DNA of 64,000 nucleotides from contig NZ_JAFEUN010000009.1 in NCBI RefSeq assembly GCF_016900895.1, forward strand, positions 1 to 64,000. Reading direction: 5' to 3'. This document shows positions 28,360-38,278 of this stretch, piece by piece. Position 1 is the first letter of the stretch. Each line of letters starts with the position of its first letter. The notes below the pieces were generated by a model. The model was not told the origin of the DNA and did not search any database. It saw only the letters and a program-made list of their open reading frames with translations. The stretch comes from Parashewanella hymeniacidonis. GTDB taxonomy: Bacteria; Pseudomonadota; Gammaproteobacteria; Enterobacterales; Shewanellaceae. Both the position numbers and the translations under genes were made by a program.

Positions 28360-29385
28360 TTAATCCCAATTTAAGATCACTTTACCTGATTGACCTGAGC
28401 GCATGACATTAAACCCTTCTTGGAAGTCATCAACAGAGTAGCTATGAGTAATAATTGGAGAAATATCCAAGCCAGACTGAATTAAACTGGCCATTTTGTA
28501 CCAAGTTTCAAACATTTCACGACCATAAATGCCTTTAATGGTTAGCCCTTTAAAGATCACTTTGCTCCAGTCAACGCCCATATCTTCTGGTGGAATACCT
28601 AACATAGCAATTTTTCCGCCGTGATTCATTGAATCAAGCATGGCGCTGAATGCTGAAGGTACGCCTGACATTTCTAGGCCAACATCGAATCCTTCTGTCA
28701 TACCTAATTCTTGCATGACATCATTAAGGTTTTCATTGGCGACATTTACAGTGCGTGTTGCACCCATTTTACGAGCTAAGTCCAAACGGTACTCATTAAC
28801 ATCGGTGATGACAACATGACGGGCACCGACATGTTTACAAACTGCTGCAGCCATAATACCGATAGGACCCGCACCAGTAATCAGCACATCTTCACCAACG
28901 AGATCGAATGATAATGCAGTATGAACGGCATTGCCAAACGGATCAAAAATGGAGGCTAATTCATCGCTCACATCATCAGGGATCTTAAAGGCATTGAAAG
29001 CAGGAATGACTAAGTACTCAGCAAATGAGCCTTCGCGGTTTACACCGACACCAGACGTATTGCGACATAAGTGGGTGCGGCCACCGCGACAATTTCGGCA
29101 ATGACCACACACTAAGTGTCCTTCGCCAGAAACGCGGTCGCCAATCTCAAAGCCTTTTACACCTTCACCGACACCAACAACTTCACCCAAATACTCATGA
29201 CCAACAACCATTGGTACAGGGATTGTCGCTTGTGACCAATCATCCCAGTTGTATATGTGAATATCCGTGCCACAGATGGCGGTTTTTTTGATTTTTATTA
29301 GTAGGTCGTTATAGCCCATTTCTGGTGTTGGAGCATCAACCATCCAAATGCCGACTTCAGGTTTTAATTTACTTAGCGCTTTCAT
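28360..29385 (-). CDS. tdh: L-threonine 3-dehydrogenase
   Basis: Tdh oxidises L-threonine with NAD to 2-amino-3-ketobutyrate, which Kbl then cleaves. The 341-residue protein is a zinc-dependent medium-chain dehydrogenase. [14 protein letters not shown] carries the catalytic Cys38-type zinc ligand, [12 protein letters not shown] the next ligands, [16 protein letters not shown] the structural zinc cysteines, and [14 protein letters not shown] the NAD-binding loop. It follows kbl by 50 bp, forming the kbl-tdh threonine-degradation operon. Confidence 0.98.
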   Translation of the reverse strand: MKALSKLKPEVGIWMVDAPTPEMGYNDLLIKIKKTAICGTDIHIYNWDDWSQATIPVPMVVGHEYLGEVVGVGEGVKGFEIGDRVSGEGHLVCGHCRNCRGGRTHLCRNTSGVGVNREGSFAEYLVIPAFNAFKIPDDVSDELASIFDPFGNAVHTALSFDLVGEDVLITGAGPIGIMAAAVCKHVGARHVVITDVNEYRLDLARKMGATRTVNVANENLNDVMQELGMTEGFDVGLEMSGVPSAFSAMLDSMNHGGKIAMLGIPPEDMGVDWSKVIFKGLTIKGIYGREMFETWYKMASLIQSGLDISPIITHSYSVDDFQEGFNVMRSGQSGKVILNWD

Positions 29386-29435
29386 TTAAAACACAATCCT
29401 AAAATGGCCCAGAAAATCTGGGCTGAACAATAATA

Positions 29436-30632
29436 TTAAGCAATGATGCCCATTTCTTTTGCGATACGAGTAAAGGCCTCAATGGCTTTATCAAGTTGCG
29501 CACGAGTATGTGCGGCAGACATTTGCGTACGGATACGGGCTTGCCCTTTAGGGACGACAGGGAACGAGAAACCAATGACATAGATATGCTCGGCAAGTAA
29601 GCGGTCAGCATAATCACTTGCAACCTTTGCATCACCAATCATCACAGGTACGATAGCATGGTCAGCCCCGGCAAGAGTGAAGCCTGCAGCTGTCATTTGC
29701 TCACGGAAATAAGCGGCGTTAGCTTTAACTTGTTCGCGTAAATCGGCGCCTTGTTTTAGCATCTCTAAAACAGTAATTGAGGCACTTACAATGGCTGGAG
29801 CCAATGAATTTGAGAACAGGTATGGGCGAGAACGTTGACGTAACCAATCAATGACTTCTTTTTTACCTGAAGTGAAACCACCAGAGGCGCCGCCTAATGC
29901 CTTACCTAACGTACCGGTGATGATGTCTACTCTGTCCATGACGTCACAATGTTCATGGGTACCACGACCATCTTTCCCTACAAAACCTACGGCATGAGAA
30001 TCATCAACCATCACAAGGGCACCGTATTTATCGGCTAAATCACACACACCTTGTAAATTAGCAATCACACCATCCATAGAAAAGACGCCATCTGTAGCAA
30101 TTAAGATATTACGAGCGCCAGCTTCTTTTGCAGCTTGCAGCTGTTTGTCAAGATCTGCAATGTCGTTATTGGCATAGCGGAAACGTTTGGCTTTACACAG
30201 TCTCACGCCATCAATGATAGAAGCGTGGTTTAGCGCGTCGGATACGATGGCATCGTTAGCGTCTAATATCGTCTCAAAAAGACCTGCGTTGGCATCAAAG
30301 CAAGAAGAGTAAAGAATGGTGTCTTCCATACCTAAGAATTCACTAATAGAAGCTTCAAGCTCTTTATGAATTCCTTGAGTACCACAAATAAATCTCACTG
30401 AAGCCATACCAAAACCATGAGCGTCCAAGCCATCTTGGGCTGCTTTAACCAGTTCAGGATGATTGGCTAGGCCTAGGTAATTGTTCGCACAGAAGTTAAT
30501 GACTTCTTCGTTGTTTACTTGAATCGCAGTTTGCTGTGGCGAAACAATCACTCGCTCACTTTTATATAAACCCTCAGCTTTGATGTCTGTTAACTGCTGA
30601 TTCATTTGCTCATAAAACGATGGTGAGGCCAC
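29436..30632 (-). CDS. kbl: 2-amino-3-ketobutyrate CoA ligase (glycine C-acetyltransferase)
   Basis: Kbl uses CoA and PLP to split 2-amino-3-ketobutyrate, the product of Tdh, into glycine and acetyl-CoA. The 398-residue length is standard. [17 protein letters not shown] near residue 45 and the PLP-binding lysine in [15 protein letters not shown] (around residue 243) are clear, with [16 protein letters not shown] between them holding the conserved Asp and His. AAGG-AGAG upstream of the ATG is a good ribosome-binding site. First gene of the kbl-tdh pair. Confidence 0.98.
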   Translation of the reverse strand: MASPSFYEQMNQQLTDIKAEGLYKSERVIVSPQQTAIQVNNEEVINFCANNYLGLANHPELVKAAQDGLDAHGFGMASVRFICGTQGIHKELEASISEFLGMEDTILYSSCFDANAGLFETILDANDAIVSDALNHASIIDGVRLCKAKRFRYANNDIADLDKQLQAAKEAGARNILIATDGVFSMDGVIANLQGVCDLADKYGALVMVDDSHAVGFVGKDGRGTHEHCDVMDRVDIITGTLGKALGGASGGFTSGKKEVIDWLRQRSRPYLFSNSLAPAIVSASITVLEMLKQGADLREQVKANAAYFREQMTAAGFTLAGADHAIVPVMIGDAKVASDYADRLLAEHIYVIGFSFPVVPKGQARIRTQMSAAHTRAQLDKAIEAFTRIAKEMGIIA

Positions 30633-30746
30633 AGAGTCTCTCCTTTACTAATAATAAAGTGGGTAGGCTTAACTCAGAAAATACTGACCATTAAGCTTGT
30701 TATTTGGAGTGCTTGGGATTCTAACTCTTTATTTCATGTTGATAAA

Positions 30747-30779
30747 AGCCCTTGGAAGGAAAATATGTGGGCTTTTTTG
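30747..30779 (+). terminator. Possible terminator-like hairpin between tetR and kbl
   Basis: AAAAGCCC and GGGCTTTT pair across a 17-base loop and are followed on the plus strand by further T residues. No plus-strand gene ends here, so the strand and role are uncertain; it may assist the nearby hairpin at 30796-30822 in ending the minus-strand regulator transcript. Confidence 0.3.
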
Positions 30780-30795
30780 ACGAGTTATCTCAATC

Positions 30796-30822
30796 CACTG
30801 CATTAGTTTTACTAATGCAGTG
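30796..30822 (-). terminator. Strong hairpin after the TetR-family regulator gene
   Basis: CACTGCATTAG and CTAATGCAGTG form a perfect 11-bp stem with a five-base loop, 19 bp beyond the regulator's stop codon. A clear T tract is missing on the minus strand, so this could end transcription less efficiently or protect the 3' end of the mRNA. Confidence 0.5.
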
Positions 30823-30840
30823 TGGTAAACATAAGACGTA

Positions 30841-31494
30841 TTAAGCTACTACGTCAGCTTGAGTCATTAATTGATTGTAGTGCGTTTCAAGGCGAGAGAA
30901 CGTATCTATTGAGTCAGCCATTGCATAAGCTTTAGTGATCATAATCACTCGAAGCACACCTTCATATAAGCATGCTTTTGTGATAGTAGTTTTACTGGAT
31001 TGGGCAAGCTTGTAGCTGATCCATGATGCTAATACCAACTTCATGGTATCGGCTAATTGAGGTACTTCATCCTCGGTGAGGGTGATGACATTGTCATTGT
31101 TCATTTGCTCAATGATACGAGTTGCTCGCATTTGTACCATTTGCTGAATATGCAAATAATCGGCTTTAAGTTTCTCATCTTGTCCCAGAATGTCTGTAAG
31201 ATTGGCGTAAAAGAAACGAAACTTCCAGAGTACGTAGAACATGGCATCAAAATAAGTTACCAGCATTTCAACATCAAGCTTTTGCTCTTGATAAGGTTGA
31301 AAGCTTGATTCTAAATGTGCTTCATATTGTTTAAAGATACTTTGAATGATGTCTTGTTTATTGCGGAAATGGTAATAAAGATTGCCCGGACTGATCCCTA
31401 AATGTGCCGCAATATGGTTAGTCGTGATCGTTCTCTCACCGTGCTCATTAAACAGCTCGATACTAGCTTGAATTATTTTGTCACGAGTTTTCAT
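30841..31494 (-). CDS. TetR-family transcriptional regulator
   Basis: The 217-residue protein has an N-terminal TetR DNA-binding domain: IIQASIELFNEHGERTITTNHIAAHLGISPGNLYYHFRNKQDI, of which the recognition-helix part is HLGISPGNLYYHF. The C-terminal domain (about 55-217) is helical and presumably binds a small ligand. I chose ATG at 31494 over an in-frame TTG four codons earlier. It is divergent from waaA with 140 bp between the starts, so it may control itself, waaA, or distant genes. Ligand and targets unknown. Confidence 0.9.
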   Translation of the reverse strand: MKTRDKIIQASIELFNEHGERTITTNHIAAHLGISPGNLYYHFRNKQDIIQSIFKQYEAHLESSFQPYQEQKLDVEMLVTYFDAMFYVLWKFRFFYANLTDILGQDEKLKADYLHIQQMVQMRATRIIEQMNNDNVITLTEDEVPQLADTMKLVLASWISYKLAQSSKTTITKACLYEGVLRVIMITKAYAMADSIDTFSRLETHYNQLMTQADVVA

Positions 31495-31634
31495 GTAGTT
31501 TTCCAATGATTGATACTTGTTGAAATTAAAATCACTAACGGTAATTTATAGGGCTGCTCGTTTACGCTATTTTTTCGGGTATGGTAGCATTGCTTACATT
31601 ATTGACGCAAAACTCTAAAATAAGGCACTTTTTC

Positions 31635-32903
31635 ATGAACCGCTTTTGGTATTCGGCGATGTTATACCTTGCCTTCCCTTTGATAATTTTGTATCTGACC
31701 ATTCGAGCGGTTAAGAGTCCTGATTATCGTGTACGTTGGAAAGAACGATTCGGGTTTGCGCCTTTGAAAACCACAGATGTACTCGTTCATACCGCATCTA
31801 TGGGTGAGACCATAGCAGCATTACCACTTATTCGTAAAATTCTAGCGTCAGCACCCGATATTAAAGTGACCATCACTACAACCAGCCCAACTGGGTCAGC
31901 TCAAGTGATAAAAGCCTTTGGTGACAAGGTTCAGCACGTCTATTTACCGGTAGATATCTCTTACTGTATTAAGCGTTTTTTGCGGCAGTTACAGCCCAAA
32001 AAAGTGGTTATTCTAGAGACCGAACTTTGGCCTAATTTATTGCATTTTGCCAAACAGTATGGTGCGAAAACATTCATCAGTAACGCTCGGTTATCAGAAA
32101 AGTCTGCAGTCAATTATCAAAAGTGGCCAAAGCTGACGAAAAGTATCTTAACCAGCATCGATATTATTGCGGTACAAACCGAAGTAGAACAACGGCGTTT
32201 TATTGAGTTAGGTTTTGATGCCTCAAACATTCATGTTTCAGGAAGTTTGAAGTTTGATGTAACGGTGAATGAAGAATTAATTGAACGTGGGCAGAAACTG
32301 AGGACTGAATGGCAAAAACAAAGTGCCCCCGTGTGGATTGCTAGCAGTGTTCACCCTGGTGAGTTTGCTCAAATTTTAGCGGCTCATCAACAATTATTAG
32401 TGCATCATCCCGACGCATTGTTAATTATGGTGCCAAGACACCCTGAAAAGTTCGAGTTAGCGGCTGAAAAAACACAATCGTCGGGTTTAGTGATGAGCCG
32501 CAGAAGTGCAGGTGATCATGTTGACGCAAACACTCAAGTTCTACTCGGAGATACCATGGGTGAAATGATGTTGTTTTATGCGACCGCCGATCAAGCCTAT
32601 ATCGGTGGCTCGATGATCGAGCATGGTGGCCAAAATCCACTTGAAGCCGCAGCCGTTGGCTTAGCACTGGTTATGGGGGAATCACGTTATAATTTCACTG
32701 ATATCTGCCAGTTATTAACCGATTCAGGTGCTATGGTTGAGTGTTCAGACGGCAAAACATTATCAACGCATCTTAATGACGGGTTTACTGATCCTCAATT
32801 ACTTAAACAGCGTCAAAATCAAGCTCAATCTGTAGTACTGGCCAATAAAGGTGCCGTAGAAAAACAATTCACATTGTTTCGTACTTATTTGAGAGCCGAT
32901 TGA
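31635..32903 (+). CDS. waaA: 3-deoxy-D-manno-octulosonic acid (Kdo) transferase
   Basis: WaaA (KdtA) adds Kdo from CMP-Kdo to the lipid IVA precursor at the inner face of the cytoplasmic membrane. The protein (422 residues from the chosen start) has an N-terminal membrane anchor (YLAFPLIILYLTI), VHTASMGETIAALPLI with the catalytic-type Glu, ETELWPNLLHFAK, and the C-terminal GT-B half with HPGEF, MVPRHPEKF and GGQNPLEAAA. I prefer ATG at 31635 since it gives the usual family length and has AAGG upstream; an ATG 54 bp earlier is in frame. Its 3' end overlaps kdkA by 19 bp, convergent. Presence of KdkA suggests that a single Kdo is added and then phosphorylated. Confidence 0.96.
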   Translation: MNRFWYSAMLYLAFPLIILYLTIRAVKSPDYRVRWKERFGFAPLKTTDVLVHTASMGETIAALPLIRKILASAPDIKVTITTTSPTGSAQVIKAFGDKVQHVYLPVDISYCIKRFLRQLQPKKVVILETELWPNLLHFAKQYGAKTFISNARLSEKSAVNYQKWPKLTKSILTSIDIIAVQTEVEQRRFIELGFDASNIHVSGSLKFDVTVNEELIERGQKLRTEWQKQSAPVWIASSVHPGEFAQILAAHQQLLVHHPDALLIMVPRHPEKFELAAEKTQSSGLVMSRRSAGDHVDANTQVLLGDTMGEMMLFYATADQAYIGGSMIEHGGQNPLEAAAVGLALVMGESRYNFTDICQLLTDSGAMVECSDGKTLSTHLNDGFTDPQLLKQRQNQAQSVVLANKGAVEKQFTLFRTYLRAD

Positions 32904-33616
32904 TAGCCGGATAATAAATCCTGCCAGTTGTTGTCGTTAAAGTACAAACTGGCAAGCTTACCTTTTTCTTTATCAAATGAGCGGCGCAATCGAGCCATAT
33001 TCGCTTGTTGCCAAGAAGGCTTTGGCTTTCTGAGTTCACCGCGATCAAAATCAATGAGATAGAACTTGTTTTCGGATAACAGAATATTTTTAATGTTCAA
33101 GTCTGCGTGGAATACACCGTGATTGTGAAAGCGAGCGATTTCTTTACCTAATTGATGCCATAAACTTTGAGGCAGAGGCGAGTTAGATAAGACGGCGTGT
33201 AAATCTTTCGAATCCTCGATGAGTTCTATCAGAATATCACCACGATACCAAAGGGCAATGCGCTCAATTTTTGCTGCTATGGGCCTAGGGACGGGTAACC
33301 CGAGTTGATGCATCTCTTCAAGCAAGCGGAACTCAGCAATTGGACGAGTTTGATGGACACCAGGGAAGCAATATAAATCATCACTGAACTTCGCCATTAA
33401 ACCACCGCGCCAATAATGACGTAAAACCCAAGGTTTGGTGTCATGGGAGACAAACCAAGTCGTGCGTCTGCCCGTTGATGTACCAACAATAGCATTATTC
33501 TCTTGCCAGAAATTAGCGTCGAAATGGCTGGCCGTGAGCGAGTGATGCTTAGGGTTTGAATAAGCTAGAGTGATATTTTTATTAGTTGAAAGCAGCATTA
33601 TTTTTCGCTTAGTCAT
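32885..33616 (-). CDS. kdkA: 3-deoxy-D-manno-octulosonic acid kinase
   Basis: KdkA phosphorylates the first Kdo residue of LPS at O-4, as known in Haemophilus, Vibrio and Shewanella. The 243-residue protein has a kinase-like fold: FHADLNIKNIL contains the catalytic Asp and Asn, and IDFDRGE is the DFG-like metal-binding block. VLRHYWRGGLMAKF near residue 65 provides the family-typical ATP-site region. It is convergent with waaA, overlapping at the 3' end, and divergent from the heptosyltransferase-like gene. An alternative start lies 18 bp downstream. Confidence 0.94.
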   Translation of the reverse strand: MTKRKIMLLSTNKNITLAYSNPKHHSLTASHFDANFWQENNAIVGTSTGRRTTWFVSHDTKPWVLRHYWRGGLMAKFSDDLYCFPGVHQTRPIAEFRLLEEMHQLGLPVPRPIAAKIERIALWYRGDILIELIEDSKDLHAVLSNSPLPQSLWHQLGKEIARFHNHGVFHADLNIKNILLSENKFYLIDFDRGELRKPKPSWQQANMARLRRSFDKEKGKLASLYFNDNNWQDLLSGYQSALK

Positions 33617-33675
33617 GGTACTGCAAAGTATTCTACATTAAGATCCATTTCTTACGCTAATTTGCTGGGAAAAGC

Positions 33676-34701
33676 ATGAAGTTAGATTTATCGACAAAAC
33701 ATACTCTTTGTGTATTGAGGTTATCGGCTATTGGTGACGTCTGCCATGCTGTTGCTATGGTTCAAGCCATTCAAAAGCAATACTCACACATCGAGATTAC
33801 TTGGGTGATTGGAAAGGTTGAGTATCAGCTAGTTAAAAATTTGCCAAATATTAATTTTGTTATTTTTGATAAATCACAAGGGTGGCGAAGTTACACCAAC
33901 TTAAGGAAAGCACTATCAAAGCAAAAATTTGATGTGTTATTACACATGCAAGTGGCACTTAGGGCAAGTGTTGCATCCTTAATGATTCGTGCCGATATTA
34001 AAATTGGTTTTGATAAAGCCAGAGCCAAAGAAGGGCAGTGGTTATTCACCAATCACAAAATCTTACCGCAAGATCAACCTCATGTTCTCGATGGCTTTAT
34101 GGGGTTCGCAACTGCTGTTGGGGTTGAAAATACCCTGCCGAGTTGGGATATACCGATATCCAGCGCCGATCTTAAATGGGCAAAACAGCAAGCCACAGAA
34201 GATAATATTTTTGTTATCTGTCCTGCTGCGAGTAAAGCTGAGCGAAACTGGCTTCCTGAGCGTTATGCAGAAGTTGCCGACTATATGGCTGAAAAAGGCT
34301 ACCAAGTTATGTTGTGTGGTGGGACGTCTCAATTAGAGCGTAACCTTGCTAATAGCATCATAAAGAGTACGAAATACGGCTTAACAAACCTTGTTGGTAA
34401 AAGTAGTTTGTTGCAGCTGTTGGCCTTGCTCAAACAGGCGAATTTAGTCCTTGCGCCAGATACTGGCCCTGCGCATATGGCCACGACACAGGGTACACCT
34501 GTTATCGGTCTTTACGCACACTCTAATCCAGGTAGAACAGGGCCTTATTTGAGTTTAGATAAGGTTGTCAGTGTTTATGATGAGGTAATTAAACAGCAAG
34601 TGGACGGTGAGGTTACTTGGGGGACTCGGGCAAAGGGTCAAGAATTGATGGCATTGATTAAAACAGAAGCTGTAATAAAATCGCTGCAAAGTAGTATGTG
34701 A
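33676..34701 (+). CDS. Glycosyltransferase family 9 protein (LPS heptosyltransferase-like)
   Basis: The 341-residue protein resembles the heptosyltransferases that build the LPS inner core. It starts with LCVLRLSAIGDVCHAVAMVQAI, the GT9 N-terminal motif with the catalytic-type Asp, and later shows ICPAASKAERNWLPERY, LVGKSSLLQLLALLKQA and APDTGPAHMATTQGTPVIGLY, all GT9 signatures at the nucleotide-sugar site. It is closest in look to WaaC/heptosyltransferase I, but the exact sugar cannot be judged. It begins a run of four plus-strand glycosyltransferase genes next to kdkA and waaA. Confidence 0.92.
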   Translation: MKLDLSTKHTLCVLRLSAIGDVCHAVAMVQAIQKQYSHIEITWVIGKVEYQLVKNLPNINFVIFDKSQGWRSYTNLRKALSKQKFDVLLHMQVALRASVASLMIRADIKIGFDKARAKEGQWLFTNHKILPQDQPHVLDGFMGFATAVGVENTLPSWDIPISSADLKWAKQQATEDNIFVICPAASKAERNWLPERYAEVADYMAEKGYQVMLCGGTSQLERNLANSIIKSTKYGLTNLVGKSSLLQLLALLKQANLVLAPDTGPAHMATTQGTPVIGLYAHSNPGRTGPYLSLDKVVSVYDEVIKQQVDGEVTWGTRAKGQELMALIKTEAVIKSLQSSM

Positions 34702-34743
34702 TTAATTGAGTTACCAATATAAGAAAGTTCAATAGGTTGTTAT

Positions 34744-35832
34744 ATGACAATTGAAAAGAAGCGATTTTTATTTATTCCTGTTTCTTCTGTTGAAGGAATT
34801 GGAGAGTACATGCGCTCGATGATTCTGGCCAGTAAAATTAAACAGCGATGGCCTGATGCAGAGATAAAATTCATATTAAACCAGCACGCTCAATACGCTA
34901 ATGATTGTCCATATGAAACTGTTTTGTTAGAAAGTTCACCTACTAAACATGTAAACCCCGTAAACCGTGTTATTGAAAACTTTAAACCGGATATTGTAAT
35001 CTTCGATGCTTCTGGACGAAAACCACAATTACAAAAAGCAAAACAAGTTGGTGCCATAACCGTATTTATCAGTCAGCACGCTAAGAAACGTCGCCGAGGT
35101 ATGAAATGGGGGAGAATGAAAGCGACAGACTTGCATTTTGTTGCCCAGCCTGAATATACAATGCCTGAGATAGATTTATTTTCATCTTTCAAATGCAAAT
35201 TGCAGAAAAAGTTATTACCAAAGTGTGTAGGGGTTGTATTTGATTCACCTGAAGATGATTTTGCTGATTCGGTATTAAAACAGTTTCAACTGGAATCAAA
35301 AAGTTTTATTATTTTAAATGCTGGTTCTGGTGGGCACTTGCATGATGGCCAATTAGCGGCAGATTTCTTTTATGAAGCGGCAGAGAGTCTCGCTGAAAAC
35401 ACGAATAAACAAGTTGTAATTTTGATGGGCCCTAATTATCCCAAAGAATTACCAAAATCTGAAAAGGTTAGGGTGATTTCTAGATTGGATAACTCAAACT
35501 TTATCAGCTTAATTTCTCATTCTTATGCAGCTGTGTTAAGCGGTGGTGATACGCTCTTACAGGCTCTAGCTCTTAACACGCCAGTCATAGCTGTTCCTGT
35601 CTCAAAAGATCAACCAGCTCGTATTGCAGCATGTGAGAAAAAGAAGATAGTGAAATCCGTTGAGATTTCTGAACTGGCTGAAAAGTTACCAAGACTCTTG
35701 GATGAAACTATATTGTCTGAACTAAAAAAGCAAATGAAAATTACGCCGAGTAAAAATGGTGCTGAAACGATTATTGAACAGTTAGCTTCTGCTATACAAA
35801 GTAAAAAATTATGCAAAAACAGAAAAAAATAG
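34744..35832 (+). CDS. GT-B type glycosyltransferase-like protein
   Basis: This 362-residue protein has the two-domain GT-B layout. The N-terminal half begins RFLFIPVSSVEGIGEYMRSM and contains a basic stretch (KKRRRGMKWGRMK). The C-terminal half has ILNAGSGGHLHDGQLAADFF and AVLSGGDTLLQALALNTPVIAVP, the latter resembling the UDP-sugar site of GT28/MurG-like enzymes. No specific family is recognised. The gene lies 42 bp after the GT9 gene and overlaps the next glycosyltransferase gene by 22 bp, so it is part of the same LPS or surface-glycan operon. The substrate is unknown. Confidence 0.8.
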   Translation: MTIEKKRFLFIPVSSVEGIGEYMRSMILASKIKQRWPDAEIKFILNQHAQYANDCPYETVLLESSPTKHVNPVNRVIENFKPDIVIFDASGRKPQLQKAKQVGAITVFISQHAKKRRRGMKWGRMKATDLHFVAQPEYTMPEIDLFSSFKCKLQKKLLPKCVGVVFDSPEDDFADSVLKQFQLESKSFIILNAGSGGHLHDGQLAADFFYEAAESLAENTNKQVVILMGPNYPKELPKSEKVRVISRLDNSNFISLISHSYAAVLSGGDTLLQALALNTPVIAVPVSKDQPARIAACEKKKIVKSVEISELAEKLPRLLDETILSELKKQMKITPSKNGAETIIEQLASAIQSKKLCKNRKK

Positions 35833-36911
35833 CGATAGTAATAAATGATCTTGCTGGCGGTGGCGCTGAAAAAGTTATGTTAACTTTGGCTACAACGCTT
35901 CAACAATTGGGTCATCACCCTCATTTTTTTGTGTTACAAAAAAGAGGTCAATATCAGGTTCCTGCAGAGCTACCGTGTCATGATTGCTTTGATAAGAATG
36001 CAAAGAACATTGATGGTGTATTTAAACGTTCTCAATCAGCTAAAATATTGAAACATAAAATTGAAGAAGTAGAAGTTCAAGTTGGTAAGTTTGATTTGTA
36101 TTTATCAAATTTAGATAAGACTAATTTACTGATGACAAAAACAGGGTTATCCCCCTTGTATTGTATTGTTCATAATTCTATTGAAGAAGAGCTGAAACGG
36201 CAGATAAAGCTTGGGCCAATTGCTTATTTTAAAATGTTAATAGCAAAGAAGAGCCTTAATAACCAAAATTTGGTTTGTGTTTCAGATGGCATAGCGCATG
36301 AAATCCTAAATCAAGGCCGCATTAAACCCAAACAGGTTAAAACAATATATAATCCATTCGCTATTGAATCGATTAGAGCTGCAGCAGAAGAACCTAATGA
36401 GCAAATGCCTAAAGGTGACTTTTTAATTCATGTGGGTCGAGTGGCTAAACAAAAAAGACATGATATTTTGTTTGAATCTTTAAAAATGATGAAAACAAAT
36501 ATTCCTATTGTTCTTTTATGTAGCAATGCAAAGAAAGCTGTAAAGTTAGCGAAAAAACATGGTGTAAGTGAGCGTCTTATTATTCCAGGCTTTCAACCAA
36601 ATCCTTATGCGTGGATAAAGAGATCAAAGGCATTAGTGCTAAGTTCTGATTACGAAGGGCTACCAACGGTTTTAATTGAGTCATTAATTTGTGGTACTCC
36701 GGCTGTCAGCACGGATTGCCCACATGGGCCTAATGAAATTTTGACTAATGAACTTTCCGAATACCTCGTTCCTGTCAGAGAACCTAAAATTTTAGCTGAG
36801 AAGACAGACGCATTGTTACAAAGTAATTTTCAAGTAAAAAATGCGCCCATCATAGAAAAAGTTAATGCTGAAGCAGTTGCTGAGGAATACCTTTCTCTAA
36901 TCAAGTCGTAA
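35811..36911 (+). CDS. Glycosyltransferase family 4 protein
   Basis: The 366-residue protein is a retaining GT-B glycosyltransferase of the GT4 type. The acceptor-side loop NDLAGGGAEKVMLTLA is at the N terminus, FLIHVGRVAKQKRHDILFES starts the C-terminal domain, and SSDYEGLPTVLIESLICGTPAVSTDCPHGPNEIL carries the donor-binding E-x7-E motif. It resembles LPS-core and O-chain transferases that use UDP-hexoses. It overlaps the preceding gene by 22 bp and ends the first transcription unit, being followed by a hairpin. Confidence 0.92.
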   Translation: MQKQKKIAIVINDLAGGGAEKVMLTLATTLQQLGHHPHFFVLQKRGQYQVPAELPCHDCFDKNAKNIDGVFKRSQSAKILKHKIEEVEVQVGKFDLYLSNLDKTNLLMTKTGLSPLYCIVHNSIEEELKRQIKLGPIAYFKMLIAKKSLNNQNLVCVSDGIAHEILNQGRIKPKQVKTIYNPFAIESIRAAAEEPNEQMPKGDFLIHVGRVAKQKRHDILFESLKMMKTNIPIVLLCSNAKKAVKLAKKHGVSERLIIPGFQPNPYAWIKRSKALVLSSDYEGLPTVLIESLICGTPAVSTDCPHGPNEILTNELSEYLVPVREPKILAEKTDALLQSNFQVKNAPIIEKVNAEAVAEEYLSLIKS

Positions 36912-36931
36912 TTCTTCCTATTTAAATTAAT

Positions 36932-36957
36932 TGAGCCAGTTTATGTGCACTGGCTCA
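36932..36957 (+). terminator. Hairpin after the GT4 gene
   Basis: TGAGCCAGT and ACTGGCTCA form a perfect 9-bp stem with an eight-base loop, 20 bp after the stop codon at 36911. The following tract has only a few T residues, so termination may be partial. Confidence 0.55.
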
Positions 36958-37094
36958 TGATTCTTAATGTAAAAGTTGTGAAAGAAAAATGTTCATGTCA
37001 AATTGACAGGGTTTTTGGGGCTCTACTTATAGGGATACATCATTCTATTACTAAATAAATTTATAAAGTTGTACGCTTATTTAGAGGTTCATAA

Positions 37095-38252
37095 ATGGTA
37101 AAAAGAATTAAGGTAGCCATTCTTGTTGATGAGTATTTTGGTGGTGCGAATACGGCTTTTGGTGGATATGGTTTTTTGGCTCGTGAGCTTATTGCTAAGT
37201 ATTTACCTTGTGATGATATTGAAGTTGAAGTGCTCTTAAAAAAAGATACGAGCAAAAACCGATTATGGCCGAAGGAATATTTAGTTGATGGAGTTAAAGT
37301 ATACCGGTTGGCAGCTAAAGTATTAGATCCAATAAATCGCTGGTTTTTGAAGAAAAAGAATTATGATGTATTTCTTTCAATTGAGTTGACTACTCAATCA
37401 GCAAATATCCTATCTTTAGTTGAACCTGAAAAGAGAAAAGTTATTCATTGGATTCAAGATCCACGTCCTATGGGTGATTGGGAAGAAATTCACACGGTAA
37501 AATTATTCCCAGAGCAAACTTACTGGGATGAAAACGTTTATGATTTCGTGCACAAGGCTTATTTGTCAGGGAAAACGACTTTTATTAGCCAAGCCCACTG
37601 TCTAAATGAAAAAGCTAGGGAGTTGTACCAATTACATAGAACTGTACCAATTCAATATGTACCTAACCCTATTAATATTGATGATAATTTTAAGTTGTTA
37701 GATCATAAACCTCAAAAGAAAAAAATTGTATTTTTGGGGCGTATTGAGTCTGTAAAGCGTGGGTGGTTATTTTGTGAAATAGCAAAACAAATGCCTCATC
37801 ATGAATTTTATGTTCTTGGTAAATCATTTAGGGAAAGTGAAAGAAATAAAAAAGTGTTAGATCAGTATAAGTCACTGCCGAATCTTCATTTTGTGGGGCA
37901 TGTTGAAGGAGAAGAAAAAAATAACTATTTAAAAGAAGCGGCCATTTTGGTTAATACCTCTATTCATGAGGCATTACCGGTTTCTTTTTTAGAGGCATTA
38001 TCATACGGTACTTTACTTGTAAGCTGTCAGAATCCAGATGATTTAACTAGCCAATTTGGTAGGTTCACAGGAACTGTTATAGGCGATGGATTTGAAAAAG
38101 TTCCGTTATTTGTTGAGGCAATTAATGAGTTAATGAATGATGACGCATTAAGGTACGAGCTAGGAAGTAAAGCTATCTACTATATAAAACAAAATCATAA
38201 TATTTCATCATTTCAATCAGTATTAAGGAAGCTCATTAGGGAGCATTGTTAA
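37095..38252 (+). CDS. Glycosyltransferase family 4 protein
   Basis: The 385-residue protein has GT-B architecture. FGGANTAFGGYGFLARELI lies near the N terminus, HWIQDPRPMGDWEEI in the middle, KIVFLGRIESVKRGWLF begins the donor domain, and NTSIHEALPVSFLEALSYGTLLVSC is the GT4 E-x7-E donor motif. It is separated from the preceding GT4 gene by a hairpin and a 183-bp AT-rich gap, so probably has its own promoter. It converges with the GT25 gene. Target glycan unknown; LPS core is likely from context. Confidence 0.88.
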   Translation: MVKRIKVAILVDEYFGGANTAFGGYGFLARELIAKYLPCDDIEVEVLLKKDTSKNRLWPKEYLVDGVKVYRLAAKVLDPINRWFLKKKNYDVFLSIELTTQSANILSLVEPEKRKVIHWIQDPRPMGDWEEIHTVKLFPEQTYWDENVYDFVHKAYLSGKTTFISQAHCLNEKARELYQLHRTVPIQYVPNPINIDDNFKLLDHKPQKKKIVFLGRIESVKRGWLFCEIAKQMPHHEFYVLGKSFRESERNKKVLDQYKSLPNLHFVGHVEGEEKNNYLKEAAILVNTSIHEALPVSFLEALSYGTLLVSCQNPDDLTSQFGRFTGTVIGDGFEKVPLFVEAINELMNDDALRYELGSKAIYYIKQNHNISSFQSVLRKLIREHC

Positions 38253-38278
38253 AATATTAAAAGTAGCCTCTTGGCATA